The notes below the pieces were generated by a model. That model did no database searches. It was given only the letters and a program-made list of their open reading frames with translations, and was not told the origin of the DNA. From Prevotellaceae bacterium (GTDB taxonomy: Bacteria; Bacteroidota; Bacteroidia; Bacteroidales; UBA932): a stretch of DNA of 9,446 bases. The DNA is taken from NCBI GenBank assembly GCA_031290755.1, contig JAITMY010000051.1, forward strand, positions 1-9,446, read 5' to 3'. Positions 1 through 6,250 of the stretch are shown piece by piece. Positions within the stretch are counted from its first letter, which is position 1; each line of letters begins with the position of its first letter. The position numbers and the translations under genes were made by a program.

Positions 1-149
1 CCACCAAAACCCACCCACCACACCGGAACAACACACTCACACGGCGGGTGGGGGGGGGGGGGGGGCCCAAAAGAGCACACTACAGCGGCGTAGTGCTGTG
101 CGCCGCTGTCCTCATCGCGATGAGGGAAATATGCTGCTGCCTTTACCAT
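1..149 (-). CDS. Possible leftward partial reading frame with a C16 tract (speculative)
   Basis: Reading leftward, an ATG at 149-147 opens a frame with no stop as far as the left edge, about 49 codons. It starts MVKAAAYFPHRDED and passes through the C16 tract, which it reads as a proline run followed by HPPCEC. The ATG lies about 33 bases downstream of a leftward TACCTTTG octamer (189-182), a spacing similar to that seen at araD. I do not recognise the peptide. The sequence left of the C tract is low-complexity and may be an assembly artefact, so the open frame there means little. Two strong dyads fall inside it, so a structured leader or small RNA is an alternative. If the tract is real, one slipped base would shift the frame. 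Confidence is low. Confidence 0.15.
   Translation of the reverse strand, partial: MVKAAAYFPHRDEDSGAQHYAAVVCSFGPPPPPHPPCECVVPVWWVGFG
50..65. repeat. Homopolymer G16 (C16 on the - strand)
   Basis: Sixteen consecutive G residues are followed directly by CCC. A run this long is very unlikely by chance. It is either a slippage-prone tract of the kind used as a contingency locus or a sequencing/assembly artefact. The low-complexity flank at 1-47 favours the artefact reading. Confidence 0.9.
82..125. repeat. Two adjacent inverted repeats (possible RNA hairpins)
   Basis: The arms ACAGCGGCG (82-90) and CGCCGCTGT (101-109) are perfect 9-base complements around a 10-base loop. Directly after them is the 16-base perfect palindrome CCTCATCGCGATGAGG (110-125). 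No T run follows on either strand, so neither looks like a standard intrinsic terminator. Both would lie in a leftward transcript starting from the octamer at 189-182, where they could form a structured leader or part of a small RNA. Confidence 0.6.
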
Positions 150-181
150 AATAAGAACCTAACTATTTTACTATTCGGCGG

Positions 182-189
182 CAAAGGTA
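182..189 (-). promoter_or_regulatory. Leftward Bacteroidota -7 element TACCTTTG
   Basis: The + strand reads CAAAGGTA, which is TACCTTTG on the - strand. This is the same octamer found before araD, tRNA-fMet, the WecA-like gene and argF'. I see no good TTTG -33 element at the expected distance. Transcription would run left towards the candidate ATG at 149. Confidence 0.4.
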
Positions 190-309
190 AAAAAACTTTA
201 GATAGGCTACGCATTTTAGCAGTGTTAAAAAGTTAGATTTCCGAGGGCGCCTCCGGAGGCACAGCAAACTTTAACAGACTAAGGGTGGCAGGGGTTGGCA
301 AAAACAGCC

Positions 310-317
310 TACCTTTG
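310..317 (+). promoter_or_regulatory. Bacteroidota -7 element upstream of araD
   Basis: TACCTTTG matches TAnnTTTG and is followed by C. It lies 37 bases before the ATG at 355, giving a leader of about 30 bases. The -33 box is poor: a TTGG at 295-298 is too close. The element lies inside the longer frame that would begin with TTG at 295, which argues for the ATG start. Confidence 0.6.
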
Positions 318-354
318 CCCCGCTTGCAAAATCATTAAACAAAAAAGAAACGCT

Positions 355-1041
355 ATGTTAGCAGCGCTAAAGCAGGAAGTATTTCGCGCCAACCTCGACT
401 TGGTGAGGCACGGCTTGGTTATCTTCACGTGGGGCAACGTGAGCGCCATTGACCGCGCGGCGGGCGTGGTGGTCATCAAGCCTTCGGGGGTGGCCTACGA
501 CGGCCTGAAGGCCGAGGATATGGTGGCGCTCGACCTCGACGGGCGGGTGCTGGAGGGGCGCTACAAGCCTTCGAGCGACACGGCCACGCACCTCGCGCTG
601 TACCGAGCGTGGGCCGAGGTGGGCGGCATTGTGCACACGCACTCCACCTACGCCACGGCGTGGGCGCAGGCGGGGCGCGACATCCCCAACATCGGCACCA
701 CGCAGGCCGACTACTTCAGCGAGGCTGTCCCCTGCACGCGCGACATGACGCGCGAGGAGGTGCTGGGCGACTACGAGCTGGAGACGGGGCGCGTTATCGT
801 CGAGCGGCTTGCGGGCATCAACCCCGCGCACGTGCCGGCGGCGCTGGTGAAGAACCACGGGCCTTTTGCGTGGGGAAAAAGCGCCGACGAGGCGGTGCAC
901 AACGCCGTGGTGCTGGAGCAGGTGGCCAAGATGGCCTACCTTGCCTACGGCATCAACCCCCAGCTGAGCATGAACGGCGAGCTGATTAAAAAGCACTTCT
1001 ACCGCAAGCACGGCCCCGGCGCCTACTACGGGCAGCAGTAA
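355..1041 (+). CDS. araD: L-ribulose-5-phosphate 4-epimerase
   Basis: AraD interconverts L-ribulose 5-phosphate and D-xylulose 5-phosphate, the last step that brings L-arabinose into the pentose phosphate pathway. It is a cytoplasmic, metal-dependent class II aldolase-fold enzyme. From the ATG at 355 the protein has 228 residues, close to the 231 of the E. coli enzyme. Visible landmarks are TWGNVS (25-30), KPSG (42-45), SSDTATH (73-79), the metal-binding HTH (His94, His96), Asp119-Tyr120, the third metal histidine in NHGPFAWG (His168), and the C-terminal tail KHGPGAYYG with its catalytic-type tyrosine. The frame extends upstream to a TTG at 295, but that extension covers the promoter octamer and resembles nothing in the family. 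No other arabinose gene is present, so a role with another pentose or as a paralogue cannot be excluded. thiN follows 12 bases later. Confidence 0.93.
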   Translation: MLAALKQEVFRANLDLVRHGLVIFTWGNVSAIDRAAGVVVIKPSGVAYDGLKAEDMVALDLDGRVLEGRYKPSSDTATHLALYRAWAEVGGIVHTHSTYATAWAQAGRDIPNIGTTQADYFSEAVPCTRDMTREEVLGDYELETGRVIVERLAGINPAHVPAALVKNHGPFAWGKSADEAVHNAVVLEQVAKMAYLAYGINPQLSMNGELIKKHFYRKHGPGAYYGQQ

Positions 1042-1053
1042 CCGCCAAGCGCC

Positions 1054-1713
1054 ATGCCGCCGCACCCCGCCCCCCCGCAGCCCCTTGTGCACCCCTACCC
1101 CACCGTGGTGCTGGCCAACGGCGAGCGCCCCGCCCACGCCGTCGCCCTGGGGCAGCTGCGCGGCGCGGCCACCATCGTGTGCTGCGACGGCGCGGCGCAG
1201 AGCCTGCTACAGCTCGGCATGACCCCCACCTACATCGTGGGCGACATGGACAGCCTTTCGCCCGCGCTGAGGCAGCGCTTCGCCGACAGAATTTACCACG
1301 AATCGGAGCAGGAAAGCAACGACCTAACGAAGGCCATCAGGCTTTGCAGGGCAAAGGGGCTGCGCAGCGCTACCATCCTCGGCGCCACCGGCAAGCGCGA
1401 AGACCACACGCTGGGCAACATCTCGCTGCTGGCCGGCTACGCCGACGAGCTGAGCGTGCAAATGCTCACCGGCTACGGGGCGCTGCACGTTGCCAGCGGC
1501 CACGGCACCTTTGCGAGCTTTGCGGGGCAGCAGGTGTCGCTCTTCTGCCTCTCCGCCGAGGCAAGGATAACCACCGGCAACCTGCGGTATCCGCTGCACG
1601 ACAGCCCCCTGCCCGCCCTGTGGATGGGCACGCTCAACGAATCGCAGGGCGACACCTTCAGCCTGCGCTGCACCGGAAAAGTCGTCGTGTTCAGGGAGTA
1701 CCCCGCGGGGTAG
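1054..1713 (+). CDS. thiN: Thiamine pyrophosphokinase
   Basis: ThiN transfers pyrophosphate from ATP to thiamine to make thiamine diphosphate, the cofactor of transketolase and 2-oxoacid dehydrogenases. The 219-residue protein shows the family landmarks in order: VLANGE (19-24), CDGA (44-47), the metal/nucleotide motif GDMDS (63-67), ESND (87-90), and GATGKREDHTLGN (110-122), which contains substrate-binding residues. The C-terminal half, with GTFASF and the serine/threonine-rich strands, fits the thiamine-binding beta domain. The first 16 residues are proline-rich and atypical, but the next Met is at 56, inside the core, so the ATG at 1054 is kept. It lies 12 bases after araD and has no promoter of its own that I can see, so it is probably cotranscribed. 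No TPP riboswitch core is apparent upstream, so it appears not to belong to a thiamine regulon. Confidence 0.93.
   Translation: MPPHPAPPQPLVHPYPTVVLANGERPAHAVALGQLRGAATIVCCDGAAQSLLQLGMTPTYIVGDMDSLSPALRQRFADRIYHESEQESNDLTKAIRLCRAKGLRSATILGATGKREDHTLGNISLLAGYADELSVQMLTGYGALHVASGHGTFASFAGQQVSLFCLSAEARITTGNLRYPLHDSPLPALWMGTLNESQGDTFSLRCTGKVVVFREYPAG
1699..1712. repeat. 14-base perfect palindrome at the thiN stop
   Basis: TACCCCGCGGGGTA ends within the thiN stop codon, between the convergent thiN and nadB genes, which are only 18 bases apart. It has no loop beyond the palindrome centre and no T run on either side, so it is a weak candidate for a bidirectional terminator. Chance in GC-rich coding DNA is a fair alternative. 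Confidence 0.4.
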
Positions 1714-1731
1714 GCGGTGGGGCTAACAGCC

Positions 1732-3312
1732 TTACGCCTCGCGCTCCGCTTTTTTCGGCGGGTAGTCAATGGAGTAGTGCAGGCCGCGGCTTTCGCGCAT
1801 GGCGTAGGCCTCCTTGATGATGAGGTAGCCCAGCTGTATGAGGTTGCGCAGCTCGCAGAGCTGCTGCGTGAGCGTAGATACGCGGTAGAGCTGCTCGGTT
1901 TCCTTGTAGAGGATGCCCAGCCGCGCAAACGCCCGCTCAAGGCGGATGTTGGAGCGCACAATGCCCACGTAGTAGCTCATAATCTGCTGCACCTCCTTGT
2001 AGCTTTGCGCAATGAGCACCATCTCTTCGGGGTGCGACGTGCCCTCGTAGTCCCAGTCGGGGATGCCCTGCTGTAGCGCCGCGCTGCCCACGTCTTGCAG
2101 CGAGCGCTTGGCCGCGCGGTCGGCGTACACCACCGCCTCGATGAGCGAGTTCGAGGCCAGCCGGTTGGCGCCGTGCAGCCCCGTGCAGGCGGTTTCGCCA
2201 ACGGCGTAGAGGTTTTTGATGGACGACAGGCCGTCTAAGTTCACGCGCACGCCGCCGCAGATGTAGTGCGCCGCCGGCGCCACGGGGATGTAGTCCTTCG
2301 CCACGTCAATGCCTATGGACAGGCACTTCTTGCAGATGTTGGGGAAGTGCTGCCGGATTTCGTCGGCGGGCTTGTGCGTTACGTCGAGGTACACGAAGTC
2401 ATCGCCGCGCATCTTCATTTCGTTGTCAATGGCGCGGGCCACGATGTCGCGCGGGGCGAGGGCGCCGCGCTCGTCGTACTTGTGCATGAACTCGCGCCCG
2501 TCTTTGGTGCGCAGCAGCGCCCCAAACCCGCGCAGGGCTTCGGTGATGAGGAACGAGGGGCGGTCGCCGGCGTTGTAGAGCGCCGTGGGGTGGAACTGCA
2601 CGTAGGCCATGTTCTCCACCACGCCCTTAGCGCGGTACACCATCGCGGTGCCGTCGCCCGTGGCCACCGGCGGGTTGGTGGTGGTGTGGTAAACGTTGCC
2701 CGTGCCGCCGGTGGCGAGCACCGTAATCCGCGCCAGAAACGTTCCCACCTGCTGCGTTTGCAGGTCGAGCACGTAGGCGCCGTAGCAGGCCGTGTCGGGG
2801 GTGTAGCGGCGCACCATCTTGCCGAGGTGGTGCTGCGTAACGAGGTCAATGGCAAAGTGGTGCTCCAGAATTTCGATGTTGCGGTGCGCCCTTGCCTGCT
2901 GAATGAGCGCTCGCTGCACCTCCGCGCCGGTGCTGTCCTTGTGGTGCAGGATGCGGTGCTCGCTGTGGCCGCCCTCGCGGTGCAGGTCGTAGGCGCCTTG
3001 GCTGTTGAGGTCGAACTCCGCGCCCCACTGCACCAGCTGCCGTATCTGCGCCGGCGCCTCGCGCACCACCATGCGCACCGCCTCCTCGTTGCACATCCCC
3101 GCGCCGCAGGTCAGCGTATCCTGCACGTGCTTCTCAAACGAGTCGGGGTCGTAGGTTACGGCGGAGATGCCGCCCTGCGCGTAGGTCGTGTTGCTCTCGT
3201 CGAGCGTCCCCTTGGTAACGAGCGTAACCCTGCCAAACTCCGCCACTTTAAGCGCGTAGCTCAGCCCCGCTACCCCCGATCCGATTACCAAAAAATCTGC
3301 TTCCCTGTTCAT
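1732..3312 (-). CDS. nadB: L-aspartate oxidase
   Basis: NadB is a flavoprotein that oxidises L-aspartate to iminoaspartate, the first step of de novo NAD synthesis. NadA then condenses the product to quinolinate. From the ATG at 3312-3310 the protein has 526 residues (E. coli, 540). It starts directly with the FAD fold: FLVIGSGVAGLSYAL with GSGVAG at 11-16, then STYAQGG-type TTYAQGGISAV (42-52), HHKDSTG (123-129), and ATGGTGNVY (200-208). The substrate region includes QFHPTALY (239-246), TEALRGFG (257-264), ALAPRDIVARAI (284-295), HYICGGV (349-355) and GANRLASNS (381-389), where the conserved Arg of the last motif binds substrate. The helical C-terminal domain is complete. A 19-residue upstream extension is possible in frame but is not conserved in character. 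nadA and nadC are not in the window. No clear -7 element is visible upstream. Confidence 0.95.
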   Translation of the reverse strand: MNREADFLVIGSGVAGLSYALKVAEFGRVTLVTKGTLDESNTTYAQGGISAVTYDPDSFEKHVQDTLTCGAGMCNEEAVRMVVREAPAQIRQLVQWGAEFDLNSQGAYDLHREGGHSEHRILHHKDSTGAEVQRALIQQARAHRNIEILEHHFAIDLVTQHHLGKMVRRYTPDTACYGAYVLDLQTQQVGTFLARITVLATGGTGNVYHTTTNPPVATGDGTAMVYRAKGVVENMAYVQFHPTALYNAGDRPSFLITEALRGFGALLRTKDGREFMHKYDERGALAPRDIVARAIDNEMKMRGDDFVYLDVTHKPADEIRQHFPNICKKCLSIGIDVAKDYIPVAPAAHYICGGVRVNLDGLSSIKNLYAVGETACTGLHGANRLASNSLIEAVVYADRAAKRSLQDVGSAALQQGIPDWDYEGTSHPEEMVLIAQSYKEVQQIMSYYVGIVRSNIRLERAFARLGILYKETEQLYRVSTLTQQLCELRNLIQLGYLIIKEAYAMRESRGLHYSIDYPPKKAEREA

Positions 3313-3409
3313 GGCATTTGTGCTAATTATGTTACTTCGTTGCGCCCATACCGGCTCAAAAAGGGGCACAATTTACAAAAAATGCCAACGTGCGCCGCTT
3401 TTTTCTTTG

Positions 3410-3462
3410 CGCCAAACTTTTTTTGAGCTAAATTTTCATTTTTTTTCAAGAAATGTTTGGCG
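3410..3462. repeat. Inverted repeat flanking the divergent nadB / tRNA-fMet gap
   Basis: CGCCAAAC (3410-3417) and GTTTGGCG (3455-3462) are perfect 8-base complements, 37 bases apart, in an otherwise A/T-rich divergent gap. The right arm contains the TTTG that serves as -33 box for the tRNA promoter. It may be a regulator site or simply two mirrored promoter elements. Confidence 0.4.
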
Positions 3463-3485
3463 TTTCAAAAAAAAGCTTACCTTTG
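3456..3485 (+). promoter_or_regulatory. Promoter of tRNA-fMet, Bacteroidota type
   Basis: TTTG (3456-3459) and TACCTTTG (3478-3485) are separated by 18 bases, close to the TTTG / TAnnTTTG arrangement described for the primary sigma factor of Bacteroidota. The -7 element ends 9 bases before the mature tRNA 5' end. The 17 bases AAAAAAGCTTACCTTTG (3469-3485) recur exactly before argF' at the other end of the window. Confidence 0.8.
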
Positions 3486-3494
3486 CGTTCATAT

Positions 3495-3567
<73 letters not shown>

Positions 3568-3581
3568 CTAACGCGCCGAAG

Positions 3582-3610
3582 GCCTTGAGGAAAATGCTCA
3601 AGGCTTTTTT
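3582..3610 (+). terminator. Intrinsic terminator after tRNA-fMet
   Basis: GCCTTGAG (3582-3589) and CTCAAGGC (3597-3604) form a perfect 8-base stem with a 7-base loop, followed by six T residues. It separates the tRNA from proA, so proA needs its own promoter or readthrough. Confidence 0.9.
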
Positions 3611-3641
3611 ATTGAGATAAACTTGTGCCCGCAACATCAAC

Positions 3642-4886
3642 ATGAACGAACTCCTACAAAAAATCCGCATGGCCTCGCGCCGCCTCAGCCTGCTTAGCGC
3701 GGGCGAAGTCAACGCCGTGCTGCTCACCTTGGCCGACGAGGCCGTGGGGCAAACCGAGCTTATCCTGCGGGAAAACGCCAAAGACCTTGCCCGCATGGAC
3801 AGGGCAGCCCCCATGTACGACCGGCTGCTGCTCACCGCCGAAAGAGTTGCCGCCATCGCCGCCGACATCCGCAGCGTGGCCGCGCTGCCCTCGCCCTTAG
3901 GGAAAGTTTTGGCGCAAAGCACGCGCCCTAACGGGCTGAAGATAACCAAGCGGAGCGTTCCCTTCGGCGTGATAGGCGTTATCTACGAGGCGCGCCCCAA
4001 CGTTACCTTCGACGTCTTTTCGCTCTGCCTCAAAAGCGGCAGCGCCTGCGTGCTCAAGGGCGGCAGCGATGCTCAATTTTCAAATGAGGCCATCATCTCC
4101 GTCATTCACGCCGCGCTGCGCCGGCACGGCGTGAGCGAGTTGGCGGCGCAGCTGCTGCCCCCCTCGCGCGAAGCCACCAGCGAGCTGCTCAACGCGGTGG
4201 GCTTGGTGGACTTGATAATTCCACGCGGCGGCGCAAGCCTCATCAGCCTTGTGCGCAGCAGCTCGCGCGTGCCCGTCATCGAAACAGGCACGGGCGTTTG
4301 CCACGTGTACGTGGACGAGTCGGCAGATGCAAGCATGGCGCAGGCCATCATCACCAACGCCAAAACGCGGCGCGTGAGCGTGTGCAACGCCGCCGAGTGC
4401 CTGCTCGTAAACGCCCGACGGCTGAACGATTTGCCGCAGGTGTGCGAGCAGCTGGCCGCCGCCGGCGTTACCCTCTTTGCAGACGCGCCCGCGCTGGCCG
4501 CGCTGCAAGGCCGCTACCCCGCGGCGCTGCTGCAACCCGCTGCGCCGGAGGAGCACTACGGCCACGAATTTCTGGACTACAAAATGGCCGTAAAAACAGT
4601 TGGCGACGTGCGCGAAGCCATTGACTTCATCAACGCGCACGGCACCATGCACAGCGAGTGCATCGTTTCGTCCGACGAAGAAAGCATTGCGCTCTTCACG
4701 GCAATGGTCGATGCCGCCTGCGCCTACGTCAACGCCTCCACCGCCTTCACCGATGGCGCACAATTCGGCCTCGGCGCCGAAATCGGCATTAGCACCCAGA
4801 AACTGCACGCCCGCGGCCCTATGGGGCTGGCAGAGCTATGCTCGTATAAGTGGATTGTTGAGGGCTGCGGACAAGTGCGAAAGTAG
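3642..4886 (+). CDS. proA: Glutamate-5-semialdehyde dehydrogenase (gamma-glutamyl phosphate reductase)
   Basis: ProA reduces gamma-glutamyl phosphate with NADPH to glutamate 5-semialdehyde, the second step of proline synthesis after ProB. The 414-residue protein is close to the 417 of E. coli ProA and spans the aldehyde-dehydrogenase-like fold. Landmarks are FGVIGVIYEARPNVTFD (108-124), KSGSACVLKGGSDA (131-144), IIPRGGASL (192-200), VIETGTGVCHVYVD (212-225), the catalytic cysteine in SVCNAAE (Cys248), and STAFTDGAQFGLGAEIGIS (366-384). The tail is HARGPMGLAELCSYKW, as in family members. No proB is adjacent. In Bacteroides, as I recall, proB, proA and argF' lie together; here argF' is about 4 kb away behind a divergent operon, which suggests rearrangement. 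A strong terminator begins at the end of the gene. Confidence 0.95.
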   Translation: MNELLQKIRMASRRLSLLSAGEVNAVLLTLADEAVGQTELILRENAKDLARMDRAAPMYDRLLLTAERVAAIAADIRSVAALPSPLGKVLAQSTRPNGLKITKRSVPFGVIGVIYEARPNVTFDVFSLCLKSGSACVLKGGSDAQFSNEAIISVIHAALRRHGVSELAAQLLPPSREATSELLNAVGLVDLIIPRGGASLISLVRSSSRVPVIETGTGVCHVYVDESADASMAQAIITNAKTRRVSVCNAAECLLVNARRLNDLPQVCEQLAAAGVTLFADAPALAALQGRYPAALLQPAAPEEHYGHEFLDYKMAVKTVGDVREAIDFINAHGTMHSECIVSSDEESIALFTAMVDAACAYVNASTAFTDGAQFGLGAEIGISTQKLHARGPMGLAELCSYKWIVEGCGQVRK

Positions 4887-4925
4887 CAGCAGGCTTGGGT
4901 TTACCGCCTTCTGCTCTCTTTTTTT
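4885..4925 (+). terminator. Intrinsic terminator overlapping the proA stop
   Basis: AGCAGCAGGC (4885-4894) pairs with GCCTTCTGCT (4906-4915) with one C x T mismatch and an 11-base loop. After three more bases comes a run of seven T (4919-4925). The stem starts within the proA TAG codon and extends into the 3' end of the convergent WecA-like gene, so both genes share this DNA. On the - strand no T run follows, so it should act for proA only. Confidence 0.75.
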
Positions 4926-6070
4926 CTTCTCTTCTCCCTCCATTTTGAGGCAAAAAAAGTAAGGTTAATTACCCGCCCCAGCAAGAAGTGCAGCCCCACG
5001 CAAATAAGGATTATCAAAATGATAAGAAGGAAGTCGGGCAGTATTCTTGCAAGCAGGAAAATCAACGCCATCAGCAGCAGGTGCAGCGCCCCCATGAACA
5101 TGGCAATTTGCCAGTGGGCAAGCTTCATGCTGCGGCTAAGCAGGTGGTGGATGTGCAGCTTATCGGGCGAAAAGGGCGAGCGCCCCTTGCTTATGCGCAC
5201 GGCGAAAATGCGCAGGGTGTCGAAAATCGGAACAATGGCAAAGGCGCAGCCCATGCTCACCGGAGCGTTTGCTCTGAAGTCGCTTACAAAGTCGGGGTCG
5301 CTGTTAATCTGCATAAACTTGAGGATGGACACGGCGAGAATAAAGCCCAGGGTCAGCGAGCCTGTGTCGCCCATGAAAATGGTGGAGGGCTGCCAGTTGT
5401 GGTACAAAAACGCCGCGACGCCGCCCACCAGCGCAACGAGCATCAGCCCCATCGACCAGCCATGATTTTGCGTGTCGCCCACCGCCAGCAGCCACACCGC
5501 CAGCAAGGTGAACGAGATAATCCCAATAGTCCCCGCCAGCCCGTCGAACCCGTCAATGAGGTTGAATGCGTTGACAACGCCAACGATAAGAAAAATGCTC
5601 GTTGCATAGCTCATCACCGGCCAGAGGTAATTGAAAACCGTGCGCCACGTGCCCGACAGCGCGTGCGTACCAAAAAATTCGTCAAACGCGCATGGTGGCA
5701 CTCGAATGCCCTTTTCGCCACCGCCCCACACCACCAATACCGCTATCAGCACCTGCACGATAAACTTATACTTGGCCTTCAGGTCAAGCCTGTCATCGTA
5801 AAGCCCTGTCAAAAACATCAGAATCATCCCGATAAAAAAGTAGCGGAAGTAGGCTACTTCGCTCCAAGGAACCCACGCTAAGGAAGAGAACATGAAGCCT
5901 GCAAAAATGGCAACGCCACCCATAGAAGGCTTTTTCCCCTTATGGATTTTCCGACGCCCTCCGACATCCAGCACACCCTTTTTGGTGAGTAAATCAATGA
6001 GCAGCGGAATGATTAAGAACGAAAGAACCAAGCTTGTCAGCAAGCAGCAGACGCTAAAAACGAAAACCAT
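4901..6070 (-). CDS. wecA: WecA/TagO-like undecaprenyl-phosphate sugar-1-phosphate transferase
   Basis: This membrane enzyme family moves a HexNAc-1-phosphate, usually GlcNAc-1-P, from UDP-sugar onto undecaprenyl phosphate, starting O-antigen, capsule or exopolysaccharide synthesis at the inner membrane. The 389-residue protein has about ten hydrophobic segments. It carries the family motifs GGVAIFAGF (51-59), the Asp-rich LYDDRLDLKAKYK (90-102), NAFNLIDGFDGLAG (167-180), FMGDTGSLTLG (232-242), and the cytoplasmic loop with DTLR (284-287) ending in HIHH (306-309). The HxHH-type motif favours the WecA group over MraY. The C terminus is strongly basic (376-389). Sugar specificity cannot be read from sequence. 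The frame extends to an ATG at 6145, but the TACCTTTG promoter element at 6103-6096 lies inside that extension, so the ATG at 6070-6068 is chosen. No other polysaccharide gene is nearby. Confidence 0.9.
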   Translation of the reverse strand: MVFVFSVCCLLTSLVLSFLIIPLLIDLLTKKGVLDVGGRRKIHKGKKPSMGGVAIFAGFMFSSLAWVPWSEVAYFRYFFIGMILMFLTGLYDDRLDLKAKYKFIVQVLIAVLVVWGGGEKGIRVPPCAFDEFFGTHALSGTWRTVFNYLWPVMSYATSIFLIVGVVNAFNLIDGFDGLAGTIGIISFTLLAVWLLAVGDTQNHGWSMGLMLVALVGGVAAFLYHNWQPSTIFMGDTGSLTLGFILAVSILKFMQINSDPDFVSDFRANAPVSMGCAFAIVPIFDTLRIFAVRISKGRSPFSPDKLHIHHLLSRSMKLAHWQIAMFMGALHLLLMALIFLLARILPDFLLIILIILICVGLHFLLGRVINLTFFASKWREKRRKKESRRR

Positions 6071-6095
6071 AGCTCCAGCATTTTTTATAATTTCA

Positions 6096-6103
6096 CAAAG
6101 GTA
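6096..6103 (-). promoter_or_regulatory. Bacteroidota -7 element of the WecA-like gene
   Basis: The - strand reads TACCTTTG here, 25 bases before the chosen ATG at 6070. It decides between that start and the ATG at 6145. The -33 region is T-rich on the - strand (6118-6127) without a clean TTTG at 18 bases; a TTTG at 6121-6118 gives only 14 bases. The TTTAA array begins about 45 bases further upstream. Confidence 0.65.
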
Positions 6104-6147
6104 ACAATTAGTTTTTACAAAAAAAAATTTAGTAGTACCCTGCAAAA

Positions 6148-6216
6148 AATTTAATTTAATTTAATTTAATTTAATTTAATTTAATTTAATTTAATTTAAT
6201 TTAATTTAATTTAATT
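6148..6216. repeat. Pentanucleotide array (TTTAA)13
   Basis: Bases 6150-6214 are thirteen perfect tandem copies of TTTAA, with partial copies AA before and TT after, 69 bases in all and without a single mismatch. It lies in the 180-base gap between the end of argC and the start of the WecA-like gene, both leftward, so it is in the 3' flank of the arginine operon and just upstream of the next promoter. Perfect short-unit arrays of this length change copy number by slippage. The array is wholly A/T and would also be easily melted or bent. Confidence 0.97.
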
Positions 6217-6250
6217 ACAAAGAATAATCCAACGGAAAACATAAATTATA

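Larger units (their letters stand above)
1..354. other. Left-edge region without a secure gene
   Basis: No convincing gene is visible before araD. Bases 1-47 are low-complexity and C/A-rich on the + strand, and they abut a 16-base G run at 50-65. Two dyads sit side by side at 82-109 and 110-125. A leftward TACCTTTG octamer lies at 182-189. A 12-base palindrome, GCCTCCGGAGGC, is at 249-260 with no T run after it. The stretch from about 126 to 240 is AT-rich like the other intergenic gaps. The only frame I would entertain is leftward and runs off the left edge; it is listed separately. A rightward frame at 48-236 begins inside the G run and resembles nothing. Confidence 0.6.

Noticed and set aside
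48..236. Small + strand frame starting in the G run
   Set aside because: The start codon lies inside a homopolymer of doubtful accuracy, the product resembles nothing, and no promoter precedes it.
295..354. Upstream extension of araD from a TTG codon, with a CPAC motif
   Set aside because: The promoter octamer lies within it, the family starts near the ATG at 355, and the CPAC is encoded by promoter-region DNA.
367..1137. 256-codon open frame on the - strand opposite araD
   Set aside because: araD shows all metal and catalytic motifs on the + strand; the opposite frame is Val/His/Arg-rich noise.
1699..1712. GC-rich palindrome as a bidirectional terminator for thiN and nadB
   Set aside because: It has no loop outside the palindrome centre and no T run on either strand, so I list it only as a palindrome.
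2266..3426. 386-codon open frame on the + strand opposite nadB
   Set aside because: It is antisense to a complete nadB with all motifs. The composition is typical of a shadow frame and it runs into the AT-rich gap.
4988..5881. 297-codon open frame on the + strand opposite the WecA-like gene
   Set aside because: The - strand frame encodes a clear multi-pass membrane enzyme with family motifs; the + strand product is His/Gln/Lys-rich with no recognisable domain.
6071..6145. Upstream extension of the WecA-like protein from an ATG at 6145
   Set aside because: The -7 element sits inside it, and the family begins directly with the first membrane segment after the ATG at 6070.
6148..6216. TTTAA array as a CRISPR array or replication-origin iterons
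   Set aside because: A 5-base unit without spacers is not CRISPR. There are no DnaA-box-like sites or replication genes nearby.
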